Assembly: GCF_000423745.1 (NCBI RefSeq)
Contig: NZ_AUIO01000001.1
Span: 124,001-188,000, forward strand
DNA: 64,000 nucleotides
Reading direction: 5' to 3'
Source: Streptococcus plurextorum DSM 22810
GTDB lineage: Bacteria; Bacillota; Bacilli; Lactobacillales; Streptococcaceae
A model generated the notes under the pieces. It was given only the letters and a program-made list of their open reading frames with translations, had not been told where the DNA came from and made no database searches. Position 1 is the stretch's first letter. Each line of letters starts with the position of its first letter. Both the position numbers and the translations under genes were made by a program. Below, in pieces: positions 47,918-57,035 of the stretch.

Positions 47918-48298
47918 AAGATTTTCTTTCCATATGGTATTCTCTTTATTATATCAAAAAAGAAAGCAATGGTCTAATGCCAATCGCTTTCTTTTAGCCT
48001 CAGCTTATCCATTATAAATTGCTATACAGGTAGCCTTATAGGGCAAGCTAAAAACAGAGTTTCCTTATCTTTAAGTCAATTACCAATATTATTACCTTAG
48101 TTCCAAACAGCTATCACCTAAATCCGATCACTGTATAAACATCCTGTCATAGCATTGGAAACTTACCTGCAATCTAGACCAATCTATATCTTTGGAAACA
48201 GTGTCCTCGTCCTTGAACAAACTCACCAGATATATCAAGAGACTAACTAAAATCTAAATAGGTTTCCATCTTTTGGCCGACGCTTTCTGTCTGCTTTT
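47918..48298. other. Intergenic region with a terminator
   Basis: 381 bp. A hairpin with AAGAAAGC / GCTTTCTT arms at 47955-47995 (T-run on both strands) ends the recJ operon ahead of lepA, and a TATAAT lies just upstream of lepA. 48000-48298 holds no recognisable gene. Confidence 0.65.
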
Positions 48299-48715
48299 TT
48301 AATAGAAGGTCTTCTCGCTTTGCTTAAAATACTGTAAATAAGGGGCACCGATTTGGTGAAAAGCTAGCGCCAAATGAGCTTTAGCTGTTGCATTTCTTTG
48401 ATGATAAAATGCCTTTTCAACCGACAAGCTATTATTGACATAAGAATCTCTGGTCACCTTATCGATAACATGATAAACAATATAATAGGCAGCCAAATCC
48501 AGATCTTGGGTTATTTTTTCAAAGATAATTTGTCCACGCTCACTGACAAAAATACCCAGTTCTTGCTCTTGTGATGAAAAAGTCATCTTGACCTGCATAT
48601 CCAAACGCGTCCCATCAAAGAGTGAATGAAGGTGTTTAAAATCCCGATGATGTTGATAATAGCTTGTCTCAAGCAGGAGACTTACTGCTTTTCGAATCAA
48701 TTCTGCTTCAGTCAT
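48299..48715 (-). CDS. Conserved protein of unknown function, recJ operon
   Basis: A 138-aa soluble, mostly helical protein (MTEAELIRKAVSLLLETSYY...) with no recognised motif. It overlaps the recJ 3' end by 8 nt, so it is translationally coupled and ends the miaA-recJ operon. Confidence 0.7.
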   Translation of the reverse strand: MTEAELIRKAVSLLLETSYYQHHRDFKHLHSLFDGTRLDMQVKMTFSSQEQELGIFVSERGQIIFEKITQDLDLAAYYIVYHVIDKVTRDSYVNNSLSVEKAFYHQRNATAKAHLALAFHQIGAPYLQYFKQSEKTFY

Positions 48716-50912
48716 CAGCCATCAACCACTCATAGATTTCTTGAGGGGTTCCAAGCGCCATCAATTCTTGGTATTTTACAACTTCTTTGAGCTTTTGGTA
48801 AATCTGGCTCTCCGAGATATCTCGCTTTTTAGCTTCTTTATTGACCGTCATAATACCGTCAGTAATGGTTACAAATGCCAATTCCTCAAAAATCTGAATC
48901 ATTTTGACCAAAAGAATCTGATCAATGTTAAGAAATTGACTAAGCTCCTTAAGCTTGTAGCGAACATCAAATTCTGGAAATTGATAGATGGTCTTGTAGA
49001 GTCTTGCGTACTGCTCTCGCGTGCCATAGCCTGTTAGATAAAAGGCCTCTCTGATGGTATTTTTAAAATAAATCGCTTCAAACTGTTTCCCTGAAAAAAG
49101 GGCTTTAAGCTCTGCCGCTGAAGCTGGCAGTTCACTGACCACTACAGCCTCAGAGGTAGGAGAAAGAGCAATATCTGGTACTCCTACTGGTAAACTGGCA
49201 TTTTTAGCACGAATATCAAAGAGTTGCACCCCATTGACACGAGCATCTTCTAGCATTAGTTGTAGAGTTGTCGCACCGTTCCACACATTGACTGATAAGC
49301 TAACAGCCAATTCTAACCCCTGTGCCTGTTGAAATTCCTGCAAGAGGTTTCCTTGATGAAAAGCAATCACATCATAGTCTGCGCCATTTTGAGTGATTTT
49401 CAGTTTAAGATGAGCATTGCCTTGTCCCATGGTACGGGCCTGCGTAACCTTAATATCTCTAAGCCAGAAAATAGGTTTTTTATTGTCCATCCCAAATGGT
49501 GCTAACTTATCTAGTGATTTAATGGTCTCAAGACTGAGCTCTGCCAAATCAAGCTCTCCATCAAGTCTCAATGTGTTTTTCAAATTGGTGTCAATAGCAT
49601 GATCCACCACATAGGAGCAAAGAAGGTCTGAGAGTTTTTCGACATTTTCCTCCGGAAGTGTCATGCCAGCAGCTCCGCTATGTCCCCCAAAAGCGGTAAA
49701 AATCTCGCGATGATCATTCAAAGCGGCAAAAATATCAATAGACTCCAGACTACGAGCTGAGCCTTTTGCCAGACCATTTTCAATATTTAGGACCACTACG
49801 GTTTGACCGATTTCCTCCATGATACGACCAGCCACGATTCCTAATACTCCCGGATGCCAACCGGCTTTAGCTAATACTTGTACAGGTTTATCAGGATTAA
49901 CCATAGCCATAGCTTCATCTAAGATACGCTGAACAATGGCTTTTCGCTCTGCATTTTTTTCCTTAATCATGAGGGCAATGGCTTGCGCTTCCTCATCATC
50001 AAAACTGGTCAAAAGTTCAACAGCAGGGTTTGGATCATCTAGACGCCCCAAAGCGTTGAGTTGGGGAGCAATTGTAAAGCCAACCGTGTCTTCATCAATA
50101 GCATTTAGGTCGACATCTGATAATTTTAGAAGTTCTAATAACCCTACACGCTCCGTTTGTCGTAACATGGACAGTCCCACCTTAACCATAATACGGTTTT
50201 CATCCGTCAAACTGACCATATCAGCGATAGTTCCAATAGCCACCAAGTCTAACAATTCTGTTGGAAGCGATTCAAGAAGGGCACAGGCCAGCTTAAAGGC
50301 TACACCACAGCCAGCCAAATGTTTAAAGGGATAGTCTGCTTGGGGATGTTCAGGATGCACAATGGCAAAAGCATCTGGAAGCTCTGCTGGCATACTGTGG
50401 TGATCTGTCACAATAACGTCAACTCCTTGACTTTGTGCATAAGCAATAGCTTCATGCCCTGCTACGCCATTGTCCACCGTTACAATAAGAGAAACGTCAT
50501 GGTGTTCAATATAATATTTATAAACACTCTGATTGGGGCCGTAACCATCAGTAAAACGATTAGGAAGATAGACAATGGTCTCTGCTCCCATCATCTCTAA
50601 AGCCTCCTTGACAATCGTCGCACTTGTCATACCATCGGCGTCATAGTCCCCATAGATGAGGATTTGCTCATTATTTTCGATAGCTTGACGAATGCGATTA
50701 ACTGCCTTATCCATATCATGGAGAAGATAGGGGCTGTGTAGTTGTGTGAGGTCCGCTCCTAAAAAAGCCATCAGAGCTTCTTCGGTAGCGATTCCACGTT
50801 CAAAAGCAATCTGCGCCGCTTTTTCTGTTACCCCGGCCTTCTTAGCCATCTTTAAAAAGCTCTGGTCAGGTTCCTTGTTCCCAAAAGCCCAAGTGAATTT
50901 TGAAGTAATCAT
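48708..50912 (-). CDS. recJ: Single-stranded-DNA exonuclease RecJ
   Basis: The 734-aa DHH-family nuclease has YGDYDADGMTS, TVDNGVAGHEAI, VTDHHSMPAELPDA and GGHSGAAGMTL, the metal-binding DHH/DHHA1 motifs. It digests 5' ssDNA tails in repair and recombination. It carries the extended C-terminal domain of streptococcal RecJ. AAGGA precedes the ATG. Confidence 0.96.
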   Translation of the reverse strand: MITSKFTWAFGNKEPDQSFLKMAKKAGVTEKAAQIAFERGIATEEALMAFLGADLTQLHSPYLLHDMDKAVNRIRQAIENNEQILIYGDYDADGMTSATIVKEALEMMGAETIVYLPNRFTDGYGPNQSVYKYYIEHHDVSLIVTVDNGVAGHEAIAYAQSQGVDVIVTDHHSMPAELPDAFAIVHPEHPQADYPFKHLAGCGVAFKLACALLESLPTELLDLVAIGTIADMVSLTDENRIMVKVGLSMLRQTERVGLLELLKLSDVDLNAIDEDTVGFTIAPQLNALGRLDDPNPAVELLTSFDDEEAQAIALMIKEKNAERKAIVQRILDEAMAMVNPDKPVQVLAKAGWHPGVLGIVAGRIMEEIGQTVVVLNIENGLAKGSARSLESIDIFAALNDHREIFTAFGGHSGAAGMTLPEENVEKLSDLLCSYVVDHAIDTNLKNTLRLDGELDLAELSLETIKSLDKLAPFGMDNKKPIFWLRDIKVTQARTMGQGNAHLKLKITQNGADYDVIAFHQGNLLQEFQQAQGLELAVSLSVNVWNGATTLQLMLEDARVNGVQLFDIRAKNASLPVGVPDIALSPTSEAVVVSELPASAAELKALFSGKQFEAIYFKNTIREAFYLTGYGTREQYARLYKTIYQFPEFDVRYKLKELSQFLNIDQILLVKMIQIFEELAFVTITDGIMTVNKEAKKRDISESQIYQKLKEVVKYQELMALGTPQEIYEWLMADD

Positions 50913-50939
50913 AACATATCCTTGACAATAAAATAGGTT

Positions 50940-51311
50940 TTAGGGCGTTACAAACATGGTAAAAGCCCCTTTGCAAATAAGCTTCCCTTTGCTGTTGGTA
51001 ATCGTTACATCAACGACTTTTGTGGTCCGTCCACTATGTGTCAAGAGCCCTTCAACGGTCAAACGATCCGCCAGCCGCCCCGGTCTTAGGTAGTTAATAT
51101 TGGACTGAAGCGTTACGGCATTTGTATCAGTCGAGCGCACGACAAGTCCAGCCACTTGATCACAGAGGGTAAAGAGATAGCCTCCGTGAGCGTTTCCGTA
51201 GTAGTTGAGTGAACTGTCAACCACTCTTGTACTGAGGACAACATGCCCTTTTTCTGCGGTTTCAATCGTGTAATTCTCAAAAACCTTGATTTCCTGTAAG
51301 GTCATATCCAT
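50940..51311 (-). CDS. PaaI-type hotdog thioesterase
   Basis: The 123-aa single hotdog protein has NAHGGYLFTLCDQVAG and the dimer-interface RPGRLADRL. It is similar to PaaI/YdiI acyl-CoA thioesterases; substrate unknown. Its ATG overlaps the SDR stop (TAATG). Confidence 0.85.
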   Translation of the reverse strand: MDMTLQEIKVFENYTIETAEKGHVVLSTRVVDSSLNYYGNAHGGYLFTLCDQVAGLVVRSTDTNAVTLQSNINYLRPGRLADRLTVEGLLTHSGRTTKVVDVTITNSKGKLICKGAFTMFVTP

Positions 51312-52078
51312 TATTTCTTATCCTTAAAATTAAAAACAGTGCCTGCTAAATAGTCTGACAGTCTAGGGAAAAGCGTGTAACACTTGTGAGCCAGATTTAG
51401 CGTCCATGGCATATTGAGATGACGTTTTTCCTTGCCTAAAATGGCAATGATTTTTTCCGCAACCACTTGGGGTTCTAAGGTAAAAGCTTTGACACTTTCT
51501 AGATAACTGCCTGTTGGATCAGCCTGATCAAAAAACCTTGTCGCAACTGGTCCTGGATTGACTGTGGTCACATAGACATTATGGGGAGCTAATTCTAAAC
51601 GCAAGGTATCTGAATAACCAATCATAGCAAACTTGGACGCCGAATAAATCGATGATTGACTCGTAGCCATATAACCTGACATGGAAACAATCGAAATGAT
51701 ATGGCCTGACTTAGCCTTCTTCATCTGCCCGCCAATTAAGCGACAAAAGTTCATGCTAGCAAAGGTATTAACATCAAACATGTCACGGATTTCAGGCATA
51801 GAAAATGTCTCAAAATCCTTATAAACGGCGTAACCAGCATTATTGATCAAAATATCTATCTTGCCAAATTCCTGATACAGGTGTTGGCACAAGGCTTCTA
51901 CAGCCTGATCGTCTGTGATGTCAAGACCGATACAACGTTTATTGAGACGCTCCTTGTACAGGCTTTCTAGTTTTTCTTGGCTACGGCCAATAAGAACTAG
52001 CATATCGTCCTCAGGCAGTCGCTTGATAATCTGCTCTGCTATGCCTCCAGAAGCGCCTGTAATGGCAATCACTCTCAA
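51311..52078 (-). CDS. Short-chain dehydrogenase/reductase
   Basis: The 255-aa SDR has the NAD(P) motif [12 protein letters not shown], and catalytic Ser/Tyr-Lys as [10 protein letters not shown]. Substrate is unknown. Its ATG overlaps the rnz stop by 4 nt and it overlaps the PaaI gene by one base. Confidence 0.9.
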   Translation of the reverse strand: MRVIAITGASGGIAEQIIKRLPEDDMLVLIGRSQEKLESLYKERLNKRCIGLDITDDQAVEALCQHLYQEFGKIDILINNAGYAVYKDFETFSMPEIRDMFDVNTFASMNFCRLIGGQMKKAKSGHIISIVSMSGYMATSQSSIYSASKFAMIGYSDTLRLELAPHNVYVTTVNPGPVATRFFDQADPTGSYLESVKAFTLEPQVVAEKIIAILGKEKRHLNMPWTLNLAHKCYTLFPRLSDYLAGTVFNFKDKK

Positions 52079-53004
52079 ATCTCAATCTCCTCAAAATCAC
52101 GCACCACACGGACATGTGGGAAAATCTGTGCAGCATCTTTTTCCAGTTGCACACAATCACGCCCCAAGAAACGCGCCGAAATATGATTGAGTAACAACCG
52201 CTTAGCAGAGGCTGCTTTAGCCACTTCTGCTGCTTGGATATTGGTCGAGTGCCCATGATGACGAGCAATCGCTTCATCACCGCGACCATAGGTTGACTCA
52301 TGCACTAAGACATCTGCTCCTAATCCCAATCGAATGCTGGCGTCACACTTTCTTGTGTCCCCTAATATCGTGATAACCTTCCCTTTTTTAGGCTCTGAAA
52401 TATAATCTTTGGCAATGATTTTTGTACCGTCTTCAAGCACAATATCTTCCCCATTTTTGACCTTCCCAAAAAGAGGGCCAAAAGGAACACCCGCAGCTTT
52501 TAGGCCTTCAGCATCAAGAGTCCCTTCAAGATCCTTTTGCATCACACGATACCCTAAACAAAAAATACTGTGATCTAAGGCCTCTGCATAAACCGTAAAC
52601 TTATCGGTCTCTAAAATGTTACCAAGATTATCCTTATCCAACTCCTGAAAATGAATCCGATAAGGCAGGCGTGAACCTGTCACTTTTAAGCTGGTCAACA
52701 CAAATTGGCGAATACCAACTGGACCATAGATTGTTAAATCGGTTTGTTCTTCACTGGCTTGAAAAGCACGACTGGCCAGAAAACCAGGAAGCCCTAAGAC
52801 ATGGTCCCCATGAAGGTGGGTGATAAAGATTTTTTTGACCTTACGTGGGCGAATCGTGGTTTCTAAAATCTGGCGCTGGGTGCCTTCACCACAATCAAAC
52901 ATCCAGACCTCATTGATTTCATCTAGCAGCTTCAAAACTAAGCTCGAGACATTACGTTGTTTGGCAGGTTGACCTGCCCCTGTTCCAAGGAATTGAATTT
53001 CCAT
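52075..53004 (-). CDS. rnz: Ribonuclease Z
   Basis: The 309-aa metallo-beta-lactamase nuclease has [17 protein letters not shown] (HxHxDH), HHGHSTNIQ and the exosite arm. It removes 3' trailers from tRNA precursors lacking CCA. It lies next to hflX and miaA, other RNA-related genes. Confidence 0.96.
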   Translation of the reverse strand: MEIQFLGTGAGQPAKQRNVSSLVLKLLDEINEVWMFDCGEGTQRQILETTIRPRKVKKIFITHLHGDHVLGLPGFLASRAFQASEEQTDLTIYGPVGIRQFVLTSLKVTGSRLPYRIHFQELDKDNLGNILETDKFTVYAEALDHSIFCLGYRVMQKDLEGTLDAEGLKAAGVPFGPLFGKVKNGEDIVLEDGTKIIAKDYISEPKKGKVITILGDTRKCDASIRLGLGADVLVHESTYGRGDEAIARHHGHSTNIQAAEVAKAASAKRLLLNHISARFLGRDCVQLEKDAAQIFPHVRVVRDFEEIEI

Positions 53005-53652
53005 TTAATCCATACTTTCTAATCTCATGTAGACAACAAACTGTCTTTGTTCAAAATGGTAGTAAGCCTGTCCCTGATACTGACAGGCCAAGTCTAAACA
53101 CTCCTCCTGATTAAAGGAGCTTATTTTAATCAACTGATTCGGAAGCCTTGTGACCTGACTGAGCAGTGCCCAGTCAGGTGTCAGGTCTTCCAGCTCTAGG
53201 TCTTCAAAAGCCAGCTTAGCCATCTTGATCTGCTCTGCTTGAACAGATACCATATAGTGCGGAAAAAGCTGTGCCAACTCAAACAAGAGCTGAGGTGTCA
53301 CCAACTCAGCCTCTTCTGAAAAGACCCTTGCCAGCTCTTTGTCGCTTTCATAGGCAAAGCCGTAAGATTTACCTGACAGATTTAAACGAATAAAAGGTTT
53401 TTCTTCTGCAAAAGATGGGTTGCTGGTGTAGAGTTTCAGCGCAGAACTTAAGCTGAAAAAGTAATCTGTCGCTGCTTTGGGACCTTGTTTTTGATAATAT
53501 TCTGCAAAGTAGGCGTTAATAACACTTGGCGGTGGTGTGATAAAGGCCAACTTGTCTTCTTCTGACAGGTGCTTTAGCTTATGGGTTAAATAAGCCTTAT
53601 CCAAACTGGTAAAGCCTCCATAAGTCAGAGCAAGTTCTAGGTAATCAGTCAT
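53005..53652 (-). CDS. Conserved protein of unknown function, hflX-rnz operon
   Basis: A 215-aa soluble protein (MTDYLELALTYGGFTSLDKA...). No catalytic motif was recognised. ATG 53652 overlaps the hflX end by 8 nt; the longer in-frame reading upstream is inside hflX. Found at this site in streptococci and sometimes mis-called cystathionine beta-lyase; there is no PLP motif. Confidence 0.7.
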   Translation of the reverse strand: MTDYLELALTYGGFTSLDKAYLTHKLKHLSEEDKLAFITPPPSVINAYFAEYYQKQGPKAATDYFFSLSSALKLYTSNPSFAEEKPFIRLNLSGKSYGFAYESDKELARVFSEEAELVTPQLLFELAQLFPHYMVSVQAEQIKMAKLAFEDLELEDLTPDWALLSQVTRLPNQLIKISSFNQEECLDLACQYQGQAYYHFEQRQFVVYMRLESMD

Positions 53653-54883
53653 AAAAATCTTCCAATTTCCAACGGTTATGCGAGGCGATATGACCTGTGA
53701 TGTCCTCAGTTGTCTCCTCAAAATGGTAACTGTCTAAAAGAGCCACCTTATTAAGGTCGTAAAGTTTGTAGAGCTTATCTTGGCTCACCTTAACTGAAAA
53801 TGGCTCAAAAATATCTCGAATCTCATCGACAATCAGCTTTCGTAACAAATCTTTTGCACCATCTTCTCGAGCTGAGAGGCGAACATTTGGAAAGGCTGTC
53901 GCGGTTAGATTGACCGCTTTATCCATTTTATTATAAATAGCTAAGCGCGGAATATCCAGCATGTCTAACTCTTTCAAAAGGTCCAAAACCACCTTTTCCT
54001 GCTCAGCATGGTCTGGATCAGAGGCATCAATGACATGTAAAAGCAAGTCCACATAGCGAGACTCTTCCAAGGTTGATTTGAAAGCCGCCACCAACTCTGT
54101 CGGCAAGTCCTGGATAAAGCCAACCGTGTCAGTCAAGGTCGCCTGAAATTGATTTTGCAAATAAATCTGCTTTGTGGTGGCGTCCAGTGTCGCAAACAGT
54201 TCATCTGCTTCATACTGACTATTGTCCGTCAGAAGATTCATGATGGTTGACTTGCCAGCATTGGTATAACCTATCAAGCCAATCTTAAAAACATCTGCTT
54301 GACTGCGCTTATCACGAATGGTCTGTCGATTTTTCTCAACCACCTTCAGCTGACGTTCAATGTCAGCGATTTGATGACGAATAGAGCGGCGGTTAAGCTC
54401 CAATTGACTCTCACCCGGCCCACGAGACCCAATACCCCCAGCCTGACGACTAAGCATGATCCCTTGTCCAACAAGTCGTGGCAACATGTATTTTAGTTGA
54501 GCCAAATGGACTTGAAGCTTGCCTTCGTGACTTCTTGCCCGCATAGCAAAAATGTCTAAAATCAACTGCATGCGGTCAATCACTTTCACCCCTAGCTCGG
54601 TCTCTAAATTGGCATTCTGCCTAGGGGTCAAGCGGTTATTGACAATAACGGTGTCTATCTCATCAGCCTCAACGATGGCTTTGATTTCTGCCAATTTTCC
54701 AGAACCAATAAAGGATTTACTGTCATAACGCTCTCGCTTTTGAGTATAGCTAGCCACCACTTCTGCTCCAGCTGTTTTAGCAAGATTTGCTAGCTCTGCC
54801 ATTGACATGTCAAAGTGTTCTGTGTCTTGTAATTCAACACCGACCAAGATGACACGCTCTTGCTCTTTTTTAGTCTCGATCAT
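53645..54883 (-). CDS. hflX: Ribosome-splitting GTPase HflX
   Basis: The 412-aa GTPase has the HflX N-terminal domain (GSGKLAEI, NNRLTPRQNANLE), the glycine-rich GGIGSRGPGESQLE segment and G1 GYTNAGKST with DTVGFIQDLP. It rescues stalled ribosomes under stress. ATG 54883 follows AAGGAGGTCGACC; the longer in-frame reading enters the upstream terminator. Confidence 0.95.
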   Translation of the reverse strand: MIETKKEQERVILVGVELQDTEHFDMSMAELANLAKTAGAEVVASYTQKRERYDSKSFIGSGKLAEIKAIVEADEIDTVIVNNRLTPRQNANLETELGVKVIDRMQLILDIFAMRARSHEGKLQVHLAQLKYMLPRLVGQGIMLSRQAGGIGSRGPGESQLELNRRSIRHQIADIERQLKVVEKNRQTIRDKRSQADVFKIGLIGYTNAGKSTIMNLLTDNSQYEADELFATLDATTKQIYLQNQFQATLTDTVGFIQDLPTELVAAFKSTLEESRYVDLLLHVIDASDPDHAEQEKVVLDLLKELDMLDIPRLAIYNKMDKAVNLTATAFPNVRLSAREDGAKDLLRKLIVDEIRDIFEPFSVKVSQDKLYKLYDLNKVALLDSYHFEETTEDITGHIASHNRWKLEDFYD

Positions 54884-54932
54884 GGTCGACCTCCTTGAAA
54901 AACTCACTTCTACCATTTTATCATAAAAATAC

Positions 54933-54956
54933 AAAAAGGCGGTCAAACAGACCACC
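54933..54956 (-). terminator. Intrinsic terminator between miaA and hflX
   Basis: On the minus strand GGTGGTC-TGTTT-GACCGCC is followed by TTTTT. A TTGACC inside it and TGATAAAAT downstream could give hflX its own promoter. Confidence 0.75.
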
Positions 54957-54962
54957 CTGACA

Positions 54963-55847
54963 TCATTTTTCATCCAAAAATTCGGCCACTTTTTCCCTAA
55001 CATTATTTGGAAAGTGGCTATCGCTAACGTCATAAAACATCATGTCCATACGGTTTCTGAACCAGGTCAATTGCCGTTTGGCAAAGCGACGGCTATTTTG
55101 TTTTAACAGATTAAGGGCACTCGGCAAATCCGTCTCTCCAGCGAAATAAGGAAACAGCTCTTTGTAGCCAATAGCTCTAGCTGCTTGCGCATCAGGAAAT
55201 GTCTCATAAAGCCACTTAGCCTCATCCAGCAAGCCAGCTTCAACCATTTTATCGACACGAGCATTGATACGGTCATAGAGTCTCTCACGCTCATCAGTCA
55301 AACAAATTAACAGCGCATCATAGTCTGGCATTTGATTTTCAAGCTTGTCTGAAAATTTATCAAGCTCAAGAGCTCTCATGGCACGTCTGCGGTTAAGCTC
55401 AGGAATCGTTAAGCCTAGCTCTGCTATTTTCCCAAACAAAATCTCATCAGAAAAAGCATTGAGCTCCTGGCGATAGGCCAAAACTGCCTTTTGATCAACC
55501 TGACCACCTAGATGGTAGCCTTCAAGTAAACTCTGTAAATAAAGTCCCGTCCCGCCCACTATGATAGGGACTTTTCCTCGGCAAGTGATTTGGTCGATAG
55601 CCTCTTTTGCTTCTACCACAAAATCAAAAGCTGAATAGGTCTCTGTCACCTCACGGACATCGATGAGATGGTGCTTGGCAGCTGTCTGTTCCTCAGCAGT
55701 CGCCTTAGCGGTACCGATATTAAGTTTACGGTAAACTTGCTGACTGTCCCCAGAAATAATCTCCCCATTAAAGGCTTGTGCCAACTGAATCCCTAGCGCA
55801 GTCTTGCCCACCGCTGTAGGTCCTGCAATTACAATTACTTTTGTCAT
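54963..55847 (-). CDS. miaA: tRNA dimethylallyltransferase MiaA
   Basis: The 294-aa enzyme begins [16 protein letters not shown] (P-loop) and has [13 protein letters not shown] and the C-terminal TWFRNRMDM. It isopentenylates A37 of UNN-reading tRNAs. No Shine-Dalgarno precedes ATG 55847; TATAAT ends 6 nt upstream, so the message is predicted leaderless. It heads the miaA-hflX-rnz-recJ cluster. Confidence 0.96.
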   Translation of the reverse strand: MTKVIVIAGPTAVGKTALGIQLAQAFNGEIISGDSQQVYRKLNIGTAKATAEEQTAAKHHLIDVREVTETYSAFDFVVEAKEAIDQITCRGKVPIIVGGTGLYLQSLLEGYHLGGQVDQKAVLAYRQELNAFSDEILFGKIAELGLTIPELNRRRAMRALELDKFSDKLENQMPDYDALLICLTDERERLYDRINARVDKMVEAGLLDEAKWLYETFPDAQAARAIGYKELFPYFAGETDLPSALNLLKQNSRRFAKRQLTWFRNRMDMMFYDVSDSHFPNNVREKVAEFLDEK

Positions 55848-55853
55848 AAGGCT

Positions 55854-55882
55854 ATTATAGCACAGCTCTGATAAGAGTCCAA
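55854..55882 (-). promoter_or_regulatory. Strong promoter of miaA, predicted leaderless
   Basis: On the minus strand TTGGAC (55882-55877), a 17-bp spacer ending TGC, TATAAT (55859-55854), then AGCCTT and ATG. Near-consensus, so its position is not likely to be chance. Confidence 0.78.
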
Positions 55883-55963
55883 ATCGCAAGGGATAGGGCT
55901 GTGTCTCACCTCTTCATCGCAGTCAAGTCAGTCAAGTTTCTTCGACAAACCCTATTGTAACGG

Positions 55964-56305
55964 TTATCTTATCTCGACTTGACTATATTTTTCATCACCT
56001 TTAGGTATTTGGTAATCATCTTCGACATATCTTTCCACCCTCATCTGCAACTTGTACTTTTCCCTTAAGCTCATGATTTTTGTCATGATAGGCGAGTGAT
56101 GGTGTTCATCTAGTGCCTCTTGGTTTTCCCACCTGTCAATCAAGAGAATCGTTTCGTGATCATCAAATGGAAAGAAGTAATCGTATTTTAAATTGCCTTT
56201 TTTCTCTCTAATCTCTGAAACAATACCACTAGAAATCATTTCTGTTGCAAATTCCTTAGCAGCATTTCCAAGACCGGTATAGTAAATATTGATGGTTATA
56301 GGCAT
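55964..56305 (-). CDS. ABM-domain monooxygenase-like protein
   Basis: The 113-aa protein has the antibiotic-biosynthesis-monooxygenase fold typical of YgiN/HmoB-like proteins: LKYDYFFPFDDHETILLIDRW then EALDEHHHSPI. It may oxidise quinols or degrade heme; there is no proof. AGGAGGTGGCC precedes the ATG. It is monocistronic. Confidence 0.78.
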   Translation of the reverse strand: MPITINIYYTGLGNAAKEFATEMISSGIVSEIREKKGNLKYDYFFPFDDHETILLIDRWENQEALDEHHHSPIMTKIMSLREKYKLQMRVERYVEDDYQIPKGDEKYSQVEIR

Positions 56306-56485
56306 CAGGCCACCTCCTAGGCTTTCTCGTGATTAAGTTAATTATGCCATGATTTGACTAGCTCTCGCAACAAAAAAACATGATTTTTGCTTTTTGGTCA
56401 ACAGGTTAGGGTGACAGCCTACTAAAAAACAGCGACCATTATTCCTGATTCGCCGTTTCAATAATCTGAATTTTACAGAACAGTC

Positions 56486-56635
56486 TTATCGAGCTAAATT
56501 TTGATTCATGACTCTCAGCCCATCATTGATAAATTGACCTAATGTATCAAGTCCTTGATAGATAAAAGCGCCTAAAATGATAGATGACAAAATAATAGCT
56601 AGACAAAGTAAGTAGATGTGTCTTTTTTCATTCAT
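56486..56635 (-). CDS. 49-aa single-helix membrane protein
   Basis: ATG 56635 is preceded by GAGGAGGAG with good spacing. The peptide MNEKRHIYLLCLAIILSSII is followed by LGAFIYQGLDTLGQFINDGL and RVMNQNLAR: a short charged N-terminus, one helix (about 8-26) and an amphipathic tail. A TTGACA / TATAAT pair lies about 100 nt upstream. No family is recognised. Too short for usual thresholds. Confidence 0.7.
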   Translation of the reverse strand: MNEKRHIYLLCLAIILSSIILGAFIYQGLDTLGQFINDGLRVMNQNLAR

Positions 56636-56738
56636 GGTATCACTCCTCCTCTAAAAGCGATGACATGTTGTGCCCTAGCATCATATACTTCCTAAGTAAA
56701 GATGCTAAATGGCTAACGGAACTAGTTATTGTAATATT

Positions 56739-56765
56739 ATTATATATAATCCAAAAAATTGTCAA
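56739..56765 (-). promoter_or_regulatory. Candidate promoter of the 49-aa gene
   Basis: On the minus strand TTGACA (about 56765-56760) and TATAAT (56744-56739), spacer 15; TAATAA gives 17. The leader is about 100 nt. Confidence 0.5.
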
Positions 56766-56769
56766 TCAT

Positions 56770-57035
56770 GTAATGAATCGCTTTACAAAATGACCACCTG
56801 ATTTTTTTTGAGGATATTTCACAAGTCTTATGGCTTCTACAGACTACTCATCTTTTCTATCAAGTTGCTCTATGATAGCTTCAATAAGGTTCGATATTCA
56901 ATAATAAAGCATGAGGATTGTCAGTACCTAAAGTAGGTAGGTAAGAAAGACAGTCAATAGGCTAATAGCCTTACTCCTTCATTTCCCGATACACTATCTC
57001 TCACTTGATACGACCCTTACTTCTCTACCATGCTC
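56770..57035. other. Intergenic region uvrB-49-aa gene
   Basis: No gene is seen. It holds a weak AGGCTAT-T-AGCCT-type hairpin (about 56960) that might end uvrB transcripts, without a T-run. Confidence 0.4.
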
